In this document: positions 42,356 to 49,212 of the stretch, one piece after another | Position numbering within the stretch: the first letter of the stretch is position 1 | Layout: each line of letters starts with the position of its first letter | Assembly (NCBI GenBank): GCA_964464755.1 | Contig: CAYXGZ010000023.1 | Location: forward strand, 1-51,757 | Length of the DNA stretch: 51,757 nucleotides | Direction: 5' to 3' | Source: CAYXGZ01 sp964464755 | GTDB taxonomy: Bacteria; Planctomycetota; MHYJ01; JACPRB01 | Translations under genes and position numbers: made by a program | Notes under the pieces: generated by a model | Seen by the model: the letters and a program-made list of their open reading frames with translations, nothing else | Told to the model about the DNA's origin: nothing | The model's database searches: none

Positions 42356-43195
42356 ATGAGCACGCGCATCACGTCCTCCCTGAAGCCGGCCTACGTCGGC
42401 CGCCACGACGCCCTCGTCGCCGAGGAGCGCTTCTTCGAGCGGCTCGCGGGGAACCTCTCCCGGCTCCAGGGCCTCTTCAACCCGCTCGACGGGCGCACCT
42501 ACGACGCGACGCCGGCCCACCGGACCGTGAAGTCGCTCGACGTCCGCGCCTCCGAGGTGAAGGCCGCGATCCGCAAGCACGCGGACAAGGACCTGATGAA
42601 GGTCTACGAGGAGATGCCCAAGAACGCCGTGAGCGTCGTCGAGGTCCACCACAAGGAGATCTTCGGGAGCCGCTCCACGAAGATCGTCGTCGCGGGCGCC
42701 TCGTTCAGCCCCGTCGAGGACCTCGTCCGCCGCGGCAGCTCCGCCCGCGCGATCGGCGCCGAGGAGCTCGCCCGGGTCAAGGACCTGCTCTGCACCCGCG
42801 AGGACGTCTTCCACTACGTGGGCTGCTTCTCGACGACGACCTTCGACCCCGGCTGCCGGGGCCTCCTGGTCGGAGCGAACCACCTCGTGGCCCTCTGCGA
42901 CCGCCTCGGCGACGCCTGGCGCACGACCTGGGCGCCGGACACCCGCTGGCGCGGCGCCGCCCGCCTCTTCGACCTGACGACCGACGACGAGAAGGTGGAC
43001 GCCATCCGCTCCTTCGTCCGCCGCCGGCAGTTCGCCCTGCTGATGGACGAGCTGACCGAGGACTACGTCTTCGACGAGCTGGGCTACTCCATCCCGATCA
43101 TCCGCGAGGCGTTCGACCGGATCGCCGCGGAGGACCGCTTCGTCCGCTTCGACACCGGCTCGAGGCCCTACCGCCTCGTGCGCAACTACGGCTAG
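42356..43195 (+). CDS. Hypothetical protein of the ESCRT-like operon, possible C-terminal winged helix
   Basis: 279 residues, starting two bases after the previous stop. I recognise no family. Residues 15-100 are helical and include LVAEERFFERLAGNLSRLQGLF. The middle is mixed (SVVEVHHKEIFGSRSTKIVVAGASFSPVEDLV). Residues about 215-279 (FVRRRQFALLMDELTEDYVFDELGYSIPIIREAFDRIAAEDRFVRFDTGSRPYRLVRNYG) have a helix-helix-helix-strand-strand order like a winged helix. ESCRT-II subunits and archaeal CdvB use winged helices, so a linker role is possible, but this is speculation. No signal peptide or membrane segment is seen. Confidence 0.7.
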   Translation: MSTRITSSLKPAYVGRHDALVAEERFFERLAGNLSRLQGLFNPLDGRTYDATPAHRTVKSLDVRASEVKAAIRKHADKDLMKVYEEMPKNAVSVVEVHHKEIFGSRSTKIVVAGASFSPVEDLVRRGSSARAIGAEELARVKDLLCTREDVFHYVGCFSTTTFDPGCRGLLVGANHLVALCDRLGDAWRTTWAPDTRWRGAARLFDLTTDDEKVDAIRSFVRRRQFALLMDELTEDYVFDELGYSIPIIREAFDRIAAEDRFVRFDTGSRPYRLVRNYG

Positions 43196-43203
43196 GGGAC
43201 GCG

Positions 43204-43914
43204 ATGCTCGAGAAAATCCGGAAGCTGCTGGGGGTCGACGAGATCCCGGACGAGGTGAGCCCGCTCTACCGGGGGGCCCGCAGCGAGCGCGAGGCGCTCG
43301 CCCTGCTCAAGGAGGCCCGCCGCCGCGACGAGCAGCGGCGCCGCCGCGCCATGCAGGACCTCGAGGTCTTCGGCACGATGGAGGAGGAGCTGCTCGAGGA
43401 GGGCAAGGGCGAGGTCAGCGACGGCCGCCGCCTCATGCTCGCCCGCCGGATCAAGGAGATCCGGACGAAGATGGAGGAGCTCAACGCCCGCATCGACAAC
43501 ATCTACAACAAGCGGATCGCGATCTTCAACGAGCACGTCGCGAGCCTGGAGACGGTCCTCGAGCTCCAGGTCGAGCCCCTGCCCGACAAGAAGTCCGTCG
43601 AGGACGTCGCCATCAAGGCCCGCGAGATGCTCGAGGGCCTGGAGAAGTCCCGCGAGCTCGCCGAGGGCATGGGCAAGCTGGCCGAGGCGCCCGCGCCCGA
43701 CGAGGAGGAGCAGGGCATCCTCAAGGAGATGGAGCGGCGCGCGAACCTCGAGGTCCGCAAGGAGCGGGAGCGCGAGGAGAAGGAGCGCGAGCCGGAGGAG
43801 AAGCCGAAGAAGGAGAAGGCCGAGAAGCGGGAGGAGAAGGAGAAGCCGGAGAAGCGGGAGAAGGAGAAGCCCCGCCCCGCGGTCGAGAAACCCGAAGTGG
43901 AATTCGAGGACTAG
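43204..43914 (+). CDS. ESCRT-III-like coiled-coil protein 1
   Basis: 236 residues. It begins with a short amphipathic helix (MLEKIRKLLG), then long charged helices. The segment EEGKGEVSDGRRLMLARRIKEI aligns without gaps with the equivalent hairpin region of the next gene product (nine identities in twenty positions by hand). Residues 140-160 contain EMLEGLEKSRELAEG, a weak version of the GL motif found at the ends of the other members. The last 65 residues are a Lys/Glu-rich disordered tail. Length and helix layout match ESCRT-III proteins (about 200-240 residues: amphipathic alpha0, basic helical hairpin, acidic C-terminus). It may act in the filament or regulate it. Assignment rests on similarity to its neighbours. 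Confidence 0.68.
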   Translation: MLEKIRKLLGVDEIPDEVSPLYRGARSEREALALLKEARRRDEQRRRRAMQDLEVFGTMEEELLEEGKGEVSDGRRLMLARRIKEIRTKMEELNARIDNIYNKRIAIFNEHVASLETVLELQVEPLPDKKSVEDVAIKAREMLEGLEKSRELAEGMGKLAEAPAPDEEEQGILKEMERRANLEVRKEREREEKEREPEEKPKKEKAEKREEKEKPEKREKEKPRPAVEKPEVEFED

Positions 43915-43918
43915 GAAC

Positions 43919-44575
43919 ATGTCGATCCTGGAAAAGATCTTCCGGCGGCGCAAGCGCCTCACCGACCTCTCGCTCGAGGAGCTCCGGGTCGAGGAGAAGC
44001 GGCTCGAGATCCGCGAGAACCAGCACATCAACCAGGTGGACAAGCTGGAGAAGCAGCGGGAGGACGTGTTCAACCAGGGCTCCAAGACGAAGTCGCCCGC
44101 GCGGCGGCGCGTCTACGCCCGGCGCTTCAACGAGATCACGCAGCGCGTGAACATCGTGGAACGGGACCTCTCCCGGGTCGTCAAGGAACTGATGACGCTG
44201 AACCGGATCCGCGTCATCGTCGAGCGCCAGCGGCAGGTGCCGGGCTCGAAGAGCGTCCTCGAGAACCTGACGGACGAGGACCTGGGCAAGATCACCGCCC
44301 TGCTCGGGGACGACCGGATCAACGAGGAGGTCTACCTGGGCAAGCTGGACCTGATGCTCGGCGTCGTCAACGACCCCGCCTACGAGGCCGGGGACATCGG
44401 CAACGAGGGCATGGAGGTCCTGAAGACCTGGGAGGCGATGGACGAGGGCGACCTCGACTTCGACGAGGGCCTCAAGGAGGCCAGCGACTCCCGCGAGGCG
44501 GCCGGCGGCCGGCGCGAGAAGCGCGAGAAGGAGCGCCGGGAGCGGGACGAGGAACGGGGCGCGGAAGCGAACTAG
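43919..44575 (+). CDS. ESCRT-III-like (Snf7/CHMP-like) protein 2
   Basis: 218 residues, starting four bases after the previous stop with AGGA before the ATG. An amphipathic N-terminal helix (MSILEKIFRRRK) is followed by a basic helical hairpin: LEKQREDVFNQGSKTKSPARRRVYARR, then continuous helices to residue 150. The C-terminal region is acidic and ends the folded part with FDEGLKEASD, whose spacing (D178, F181, G184, L185) fits a MIT-interacting motif. A charged disordered tail follows. It is clearly a paralogue of the next protein: 30 of 53 residues are identical without gaps between residues 16-68 here and 15-67 there. Predicted role: membrane-bound filament remodelled by the AAA ATPases of the operon. 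Confidence 0.78.
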   Translation: MSILEKIFRRRKRLTDLSLEELRVEEKRLEIRENQHINQVDKLEKQREDVFNQGSKTKSPARRRVYARRFNEITQRVNIVERDLSRVVKELMTLNRIRVIVERQRQVPGSKSVLENLTDEDLGKITALLGDDRINEEVYLGKLDLMLGVVNDPAYEAGDIGNEGMEVLKTWEAMDEGDLDFDEGLKEASDSREAAGGRREKREKERRERDEERGAEAN

Positions 44576-44607
44576 CGGCGGGGCGGCACTAGCCTGGAGG
44601 CGACACG

Positions 44608-45237
44608 ATGGGGATCGATTTCCTGTCCTGGTTCCGGAAGAAGCGGGACCTCTCGCTCATGGACGTGAAGCGGGAGGAGATGAAGCTCAACCTCCGCGAG
44701 AACCAGACGATCGGCAAGCTCGAGAAGCTCGAGAAGGAGCGCGAGGACATCTTCGCGAAGGGCTCCAAGCTGAAGTCGCCCTCCCGGCGGCGGCAGCTCG
44801 CCCGCCTCTACGAGATGAAGTCCAACGGCGCCAAGATGCTGGAGCGCGAGCTGAACGTCCTCTCGAAGGAGATCACCACGATCTCCGCGCTCAAGCTCGC
44901 CCTGGAGCGCCGCGAGAACGCCAAGGAGGGCATCGGCCACATCCTGAACCGGGTCGACGAGGCCCACCTCATGGCCCTGCTCGAGGACGACAAGATCAGC
45001 CAGGAGATGTACGCCGAGCGGCTCAACGAGGCCCTCTCCACGATCAACGAGGGCAGCGAGTCCATCACGCACGACCTCGGCAAGGAAGGCAACGACGTCA
45101 TGAAGGTCTGGCAGAAGATGGACGACGGCGAGATCGAGAGCTTCGAGGACGGGCTCCGCGAGGCGGACCGCGTGGTCCGCAAGCGCGAGAGCGCCGAGGC
45201 CGAGGGCGGCGGTCGCCCGGACTTCGAGAAGGAGTAG
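44608..45237 (+). CDS. ESCRT-III-like (Snf7/CHMP-like) protein 3
   Basis: 209 residues. The N-terminal MGIDFLSWFRKKRD is a strong membrane-inserting amphipathic helix with Phe, Leu and Trp on one face. The hairpin LEKEREDIFAKGSKLKSPSRRRQLARL matches the previous protein. Helical to about residue 145, then an acidic region ending FEDGLREADR (F179, G182, L183), the same motif as in its paralogue and in the 46721 protein. GGAGG lies eight bases before the ATG. The gap before this gene (32 bases) is the largest within the run, which may allow a separate translation level. Predicted to co-polymerise with its paralogue. Confidence 0.78.
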   Translation: MGIDFLSWFRKKRDLSLMDVKREEMKLNLRENQTIGKLEKLEKEREDIFAKGSKLKSPSRRRQLARLYEMKSNGAKMLERELNVLSKEITTISALKLALERRENAKEGIGHILNRVDEAHLMALLEDDKISQEMYAERLNEALSTINEGSESITHDLGKEGNDVMKVWQKMDDGEIESFEDGLREADRVVRKRESAEAEGGGRPDFEKE

Positions 45238-45243
45238 GACCGC

Positions 45244-46461
45244 GTGGAGCTGGACCTGCACGAACCGATCCGCAAGGCGCTCGCGAGGGCCAAGGAGGCC
45301 GTCGACGCGCGGGAGTTCCGCCGCGCCGCGTCCTCCTACGAGAAGGCCGCGAACCTGATGTCGCTCTACGCCGAGCAGGCCACGGGCCGCGAGGCGGAGG
45401 AGCGCCGCAAGCGCAAGGCGATCGAGTACCGCGAGATGGCCCAGAAGCTCCGCAGCGGCGAGATCTCCGACCGCCCCGCCGCGCCCGCCATCGAGCCGCC
45501 GTCCGGCTCCGGCCCGGCCCCCGCCTCCGGCGCCCCGGGCGGAGAGATCAAGTCCATCGTCTCCAACCTCATGGCGACCGCCAAGGTCACCTGGAAGGAC
45601 ATCGGCGGCCTCGACGAGACCAAGGACGAGATCAAGTTCGCCCTCGGCATGACCATCGCGAAGCAGCCCGAGGGCGTCGCCGTCGCCGCCTGGACCAAGA
45701 TCCTCTTCTACGGCCCGCCCGGCACCGGCAAGACCCTCCTCGCCGCCGCCACGAGCAACGCCGTCCGCACCGGCGAGGACGTCCCCAGCGTCTTCTACAA
45801 CGTGAAGATCTCCAGCGTCCTCTCGAAGTACTTCGGCGAGAGCTCCAAGATCATCGGCGAGCTCTACGGCACCGCGCGCGACACGAGCCCCAGCGTCGTC
45901 TTCCTCGACGAGTTCGAGGCCATCTGCGGCAAGCGCGACAGCGGGGACTCCGGCGCCGAGCGCCGCATCCTCTCCACGCTGCTCTCGGAGCTCGACGGCC
46001 TCGACCAGAAGGGCCGCCACGACGTCTACGTCCTCACGATCGCCGCGACGAACCGGCCCTGGGACCTCGACCCCGCCGTGCTCTCCCGCTTCGAGAAGAA
46101 GATCCTCATCCCGCTGCCCGACGAGGCGACCCGGGAGAAGATCCTCCGCATCCACCTCGAGAAGAAGGGCTACCGCAGCGAGGTCCCCTACCCCGAGCTG
46201 GCCGCGCTGACCTCAGGCTACAGCGGGCGCGAGATCGAGCGCTTCTGCAAGGAGGTCACCACGGGGATGATCGAGGAGATGAACCGCGACATCCCGGCCC
46301 TCGTGGACCGCGGGCTCGACCAGGTCCGCGAGTACCGGCTCAAGGTCCGCGACCTCTCGCGGGCCGACTTCGAGGCGGCCGCCCGCCTCGTGCACCCCCA
46401 GACGACCCCCGAGGAGATGGCGAAGTACTACCGCTGGAAGGAATCCGTCCAGGAAGAGTAA
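45244..46461 (+). CDS. Vps4-like AAA ATPase with N-terminal MIT-like domain, copy A
   Basis: 405 residues from a GTG with AAGGAG overlapping the previous stop. Residues about 5-70 are three helices with the MIT pattern (RKALARAKEAVDAREFRRAASSYEKAANLMSLY, then KRKAIEYREMAQKLRSG). A Pro/Ala-rich linker follows. The AAA domain has VTWKDIGGLDETKDEIK, Walker A GPPGTGKT (157-164), pore loop SKYFGES (194-200), Walker B VVFLDE (218-223) followed by AICGKR as in Vps4, sensor ATN (268-270) and SRFEKKILIPLPDEATREKI with Arg282 as finger. The C-terminal TPEEMAKYYRWKESVQEE resembles the terminal Vps4 helix. Family knowledge: Vps4 hexamers bind ESCRT-III tails through MIT and pull subunits out of filaments. 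Eukaryotic or archaeal-type MIT-AAA enzymes are not a standard bacterial gene. Confidence 0.88.
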   Translation: MELDLHEPIRKALARAKEAVDAREFRRAASSYEKAANLMSLYAEQATGREAEERRKRKAIEYREMAQKLRSGEISDRPAAPAIEPPSGSGPAPASGAPGGEIKSIVSNLMATAKVTWKDIGGLDETKDEIKFALGMTIAKQPEGVAVAAWTKILFYGPPGTGKTLLAAATSNAVRTGEDVPSVFYNVKISSVLSKYFGESSKIIGELYGTARDTSPSVVFLDEFEAICGKRDSGDSGAERRILSTLLSELDGLDQKGRHDVYVLTIAATNRPWDLDPAVLSRFEKKILIPLPDEATREKILRIHLEKKGYRSEVPYPELAALTSGYSGREIERFCKEVTTGMIEEMNRDIPALVDRGLDQVREYRLKVRDLSRADFEAAARLVHPQTTPEEMAKYYRWKESVQEE

Positions 46462-46473
46462 AAAGGAGCGTCC

Positions 46474-46707
46474 ATGGCCCTGACCCACTGCGCCGACTGC
46501 GGCCGCGAGGTGTCCACCCGCGCCCGCCACTGCGTCCACTGCGGCCGCCCCTGGCCGGCCCCCGCGAGCGGGACCGCCGTCCTCGTGGGCGCCGTGGTCG
46601 CCCTCGTCCTCGCGGGCGCCGCCGCCGGCGCCTTCATGCTGAAGCGGGACTGCCGGAGCCACGAGATCGAGATCCGGTCCGTCCCCGCGGTCCCCGAGAA
46701 CCGATAG
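46474..46707 (+). CDS. Small membrane-anchored zinc ribbon protein
   Basis: 77 residues. Cys6, Cys9, Cys20 and Cys23 (CADCGREVSTRARHCVHCG) form a zinc ribbon, followed by one membrane helix (TAVLVGAVVALVLAGAAAGAFML) and a short tail with a Cys. AAAAGGAG precedes the ATG twelve bases after the ATPase. Zinc ribbon-TM proteins are frequent in GC-rich bacteria and carry no known activity; here the position between an ATPase and an ESCRT-III-like gene suggests a membrane anchor or docking protein. Confidence 0.75.
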   Translation: MALTHCADCGREVSTRARHCVHCGRPWPAPASGTAVLVGAVVALVLAGAAAGAFMLKRDCRSHEIEIRSVPAVPENR

Positions 46708-46720
46708 GAGCGCGCCATCC

Positions 46721-47323
46721 ATGGGAATCTTCAAGTCGAAGGAGGAGCGGAAGATCGAGCGCGACATCGAGATCCGCAAGGGGATCGCGTCGCTGCGCCG
46801 GAACATCCGCGACCTCTCGAAGCACGAGCTGTCGTACGTCGACAAGGCCAAGCGGGCGAAGAAGATCGGGGACCGGGAGCAGCTCGTCTTCCTCAAGAAG
46901 ATGCTGAAGAAGACCGCCGCCCAGAAGCGCATGCGGGAGAAGCAGCTCCTCTCGATCGAGACCGCCGTCCAGATCAAGAGCCAGGCCGAGAGCGACGCGG
47001 ACTTCGCCAAGTCGATGGGCTCCGTCGCCAAGGGCATCTCCGAGGTCTACGGCAGCACGGACTTCGTGAAGACCCAGAAGAACTTCGAGAAGGCGATGAT
47101 GCAGGCCGAGACCCTGCAGCAGCAGATGGACGTCTTCCTCGAGATGTCCAACGAGCACGTCATGTCCGGCGAGGTCGAGGGCGAGAACGAGGTGATCTCC
47201 GACTCCGAGATCGACAAGATGCTCGAGGACCAGGTGGTCCACGAGGAGGGCAAGGAGGTCGACTCGGAGATCGAGAAGGGCCTCCGCGAGATCCAGGACG
47301 AGCTCGGCAAGGAGGAGAAGTAG
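46721..47323 (+). CDS. ESCRT-III-like protein 4, Vps2/CHMP2-type
   Basis: 200 residues, the closest of the set to eukaryotic and archaeal ESCRT-III. MGIFKSKEERK is the usual start. Residues 15-85 are the basic hairpin (GIASLRRNIRDLSKHELSYVDKAKRAKKIGDREQLVFLKKMLKK, then RMREKQLLSIETAVQIKSQ). Residues 95-150 repeat the CHMP2 pattern of a Met/Gly-Val-Ala-Lys-Gly core followed by QKNFEKAMMQAETLQQQMD and VFLEMSNEHV. The acidic C-terminus has two elements, DSEIDKMLEDQ and DSEIEKGLREIQDEL. The second fits a MIT-interacting motif: Asp181, Ile184, Leu188 and Ile191 in the D-xx-L-xx-R-L-xx-L-K positions, with Gly for Arg. AGGAG precedes the ATG. Expected role: filament subunit bound by the MIT domains of the two ATPases. 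Confidence 0.85.
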   Translation: MGIFKSKEERKIERDIEIRKGIASLRRNIRDLSKHELSYVDKAKRAKKIGDREQLVFLKKMLKKTAAQKRMREKQLLSIETAVQIKSQAESDADFAKSMGSVAKGISEVYGSTDFVKTQKNFEKAMMQAETLQQQMDVFLEMSNEHVMSGEVEGENEVISDSEIDKMLEDQVVHEEGKEVDSEIEKGLREIQDELGKEEK

Positions 47324-47324
47324 C

Positions 47325-47627
47325 GTGAACGACGACCGGCGGGAGCTCTGGATCCTCGTCGCGGGGGCGGCCGCCTTCGCGGCGCTGGCCGCCGTCCCGG
47401 CCTCGGCCGGGGAGACGGGCTGGATCCTCGTGCCCCTGCTGGCTTCGCTCGGCCTGGTCACGCTGGCCGCGGCGCACTCGCGCTTCGGCCGCTGGTCCTG
47501 GCTGGAGTGGACGAGGCGGAAGCTGCGCCTGTCCGGCGCCCACCGCCATCCCCGCGCGGGCCAGCCGCGCTCCCGACGCGAACTGACGGTCGATCCGGAG
47601 TCGGACGACCCCTGGCTCCCCTACTAA
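47325..47627 (+). CDS. Hypothetical two-helix membrane protein
   Basis: 100 residues from a GTG one base after the previous stop, with AAGGAGGAG upstream. Two hydrophobic helices (LWILVAGAAAFAALAAVPA and WILVPLLASLGLVTLAAA) precede a basic cytoplasmic-type tail (RFGRWSWLEWTRRKLRLSG) and a Pro/Asp-rich end. Family not recognised. Its position in the run suggests a membrane anchor for the cluster. Confidence 0.65.
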   Translation: MNDDRRELWILVAGAAAFAALAAVPASAGETGWILVPLLASLGLVTLAAAHSRFGRWSWLEWTRRKLRLSGAHRHPRAGQPRSRRELTVDPESDDPWLPY

Positions 47628-47642
47628 GGAACGGAACCAACC

Positions 47643-48053
47643 ATGGACTCCCCCCAGGCCGTCGCCGTCGCCCCGAAGAAGTCCCGCTGGTGGCTGTGGG
47701 TGCTCCTCGGCTGCGGCTGCCTCACCCTCGCCGTCGGCGGCGTCTGCGGCGGCTGCATGTGGTGGGGCTACCGCTTCGCCAACAGCGTCATCAAGATGAC
47801 GCAGGAGATCGAGGCGCTCGCGCGGAACAACCCGCACGTGCGCGACGAGATCGGCGACATCCGAAAGGTCGAGCCCGTCCAGGACCCCGGCGCCCAGGCC
47901 AAGGACATGGGCAGCATCCCGATGAAGTTCCAGGTCACCGGCACCAAGGGGACCCGCATGGTCCACGCCGTGGTGTCGATGTCCTTCACGTCGTTCGAGC
48001 TCAAGTCGGTGCGCCTCGAGCGCGAGGACGGGAGCTTCATCGACCTCAAGTGA
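47643..48053 (+). CDS. Hypothetical Cys-rich single-pass membrane protein, Coa1-like
   Basis: 136 residues. One membrane helix with several Cys (WWLWVLLGCGCLTLAVGGVCGGCMWWGY) near the N-terminus. The outer domain ends with IPMKFQVTGTKGTRMVHAVVSMSFTSFELKSVRLEREDGSFIDL, a beta-rich pattern like the Coa1/Tim21-type domain of cytochrome oxidase assembly factors. No oxidase gene is near, so another role is likely. Short spacing (15 bases before, four after) keeps it in the same message. Confidence 0.65.
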   Translation: MDSPQAVAVAPKKSRWWLWVLLGCGCLTLAVGGVCGGCMWWGYRFANSVIKMTQEIEALARNNPHVRDEIGDIRKVEPVQDPGAQAKDMGSIPMKFQVTGTKGTRMVHAVVSMSFTSFELKSVRLEREDGSFIDLK

Positions 48054-48057
48054 CGAG

Positions 48058-49212
48058 ATGCCCAAACCGTTCCTGCTCGAGAGCTTCGAGAAGCACAAGA
48101 GCCTCGGCGTCCGCGCCTTCCAGGGCGGGGACGTCAAGGAGGCGAAGTACCACTTCCTGAAGGCCGCCGAGTACCTCCTGGAGCTCGCCCGGCAGTCGGA
48201 CCCGCCGCTGCGCGAGGTCCGCACGCGGCAGGCGAAGCAGCTCGTCGACCTGGCCCGGTCCGTGAAGGCGAAGCGCCGCGCCCTCCGCGAGCGCCTCGCC
48301 GCGACCCGCAAGGCCGGCGGCCCCTCGGCCCCCGGCGCCTCCCCCCGCGACGAGGACGACGACGGCGAGGTCCCGGAGGAGTGGCTGGTCGCCGAGAAGC
48401 CCCGGATCCGCTTCGCGGACATCGCGGGCCTCGAGGACGTGAAGGAGCAGATCCGGGTGAAGATGATCTACCCCTTCACCCACGCCGAGAAGGCGAAGAA
48501 GTACCGCATCCGCTCCGGCGGCGGCATCCTCCTCTACGGCCCGCCCGGGACCGGCAAGACCATGATCGCCAAGGCCGTCGCCGGCGAGCTCGACGCCACG
48601 TTCTTCGCCATCGCCCCCAGCGAGATCCTCAACAAGTGGGTCGGCGAGAGCGAGAAGAACATCCGCAAGCTCTTCGACGCGGCCCGCAAGGCCGAGCGCG
48701 CCATCATCTTCATCGACGAGGTCGAGGCCCTCACCCCGCCCCGCCGCGACGGCGAGAGCGGCGGCGTCATGCAGCGCGTCGTCCCCCAGATCCTCAACGA
48801 GCTCGACGGCTTCGACCGCAAGGACGCCCACCCCCTGCTCTTCATGGGCGCCACCAACGAGCCCTGGAACATCGACTCCGCGATGATGCGCCCCGGCCGC
48901 CTCGACGAGAAGATCTACATCGGGCTGCCGGACGCCGCGGCCCGCCGCCGCATCCTCGAGATGAACCTCCGCGACATGCCCCTGGCCGCCGAGGTCGACC
49001 TCGGCCGCCTCGCCGACCGCCTCGACGGGTACAGCGGCGCCGACCTCGCCTACCTCTGCCGCAAGGCCGCCGAGGAGAAGTTCATCGACTCGGTCGAGAA
49101 GAACTCCGACGGCGAGATCACCCTCGCCGACGTCGACGCGATCCTCGCCCGCCTCAAGCCCAGCGTGCAGAAGACCGACCTCGAGCGCTTCCGGAAGTTC
49201 AAGGCGCCCTAG
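48058..49212 (+). CDS. Vps4-like AAA ATPase with N-terminal MIT-like domain, copy B
   Basis: 384 residues. Residues about 5-75 are MIT-like helices (FEKHKSLGVRAFQGGDVKEAKYHFLKAAEYLLELA, then TRQAKQLVDLARSVKAKRR). The linker is acidic. The AAA domain has IRFADIAGLEDVKEQIR, Walker A GPPGTGKT (161-168), pore loop NKWVGESEKNIRKLF with aromatic Trp194 as in Vps4 and katanin, Walker B IIFIDE (216-221), sensor ATN (265-267), and MMRPGRLDEKIYIGLPD with the Arg finger. The end (ITLADVDAILARLKPSVQKTDLERFRKF) is the Vps4/katanin-type C-terminal helix with the LKPSV element. It belongs to the same MIT-AAA group as the 45244 protein but is clearly not a recent duplicate of it. Function inferred: disassembly or remodelling of the ESCRT-III-like filaments. 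Confidence 0.9.
   Translation: MPKPFLLESFEKHKSLGVRAFQGGDVKEAKYHFLKAAEYLLELARQSDPPLREVRTRQAKQLVDLARSVKAKRRALRERLAATRKAGGPSAPGASPRDEDDDGEVPEEWLVAEKPRIRFADIAGLEDVKEQIRVKMIYPFTHAEKAKKYRIRSGGGILLYGPPGTGKTMIAKAVAGELDATFFAIAPSEILNKWVGESEKNIRKLFDAARKAERAIIFIDEVEALTPPRRDGESGGVMQRVVPQILNELDGFDRKDAHPLLFMGATNEPWNIDSAMMRPGRLDEKIYIGLPDAAARRRILEMNLRDMPLAAEVDLGRLADRLDGYSGADLAYLCRKAAEEKFIDSVEKNSDGEITLADVDAILARLKPSVQKTDLERFRKFKAP

Noticed and set aside
43204..45237. The small coiled-coil proteins as PspA/Vipp1
   Set aside because: They lack the typical PspA/Vipp1 N-terminal sequence and continuous Gln-rich helices, and they come with MIT ATPases and MIM-like tails, which PspA/Vipp1 do not have.
45244..49212. 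The two AAA ATPases as FtsH, ClpX or MoxR proteins
   Set aside because: There is no membrane-protease part as in FtsH, no zinc-binding domain as in ClpX and no MoxR-type insert; the Walker B surroundings, the MIT-like N-termini and the C-terminal helices fit the Vps4/katanin group better.
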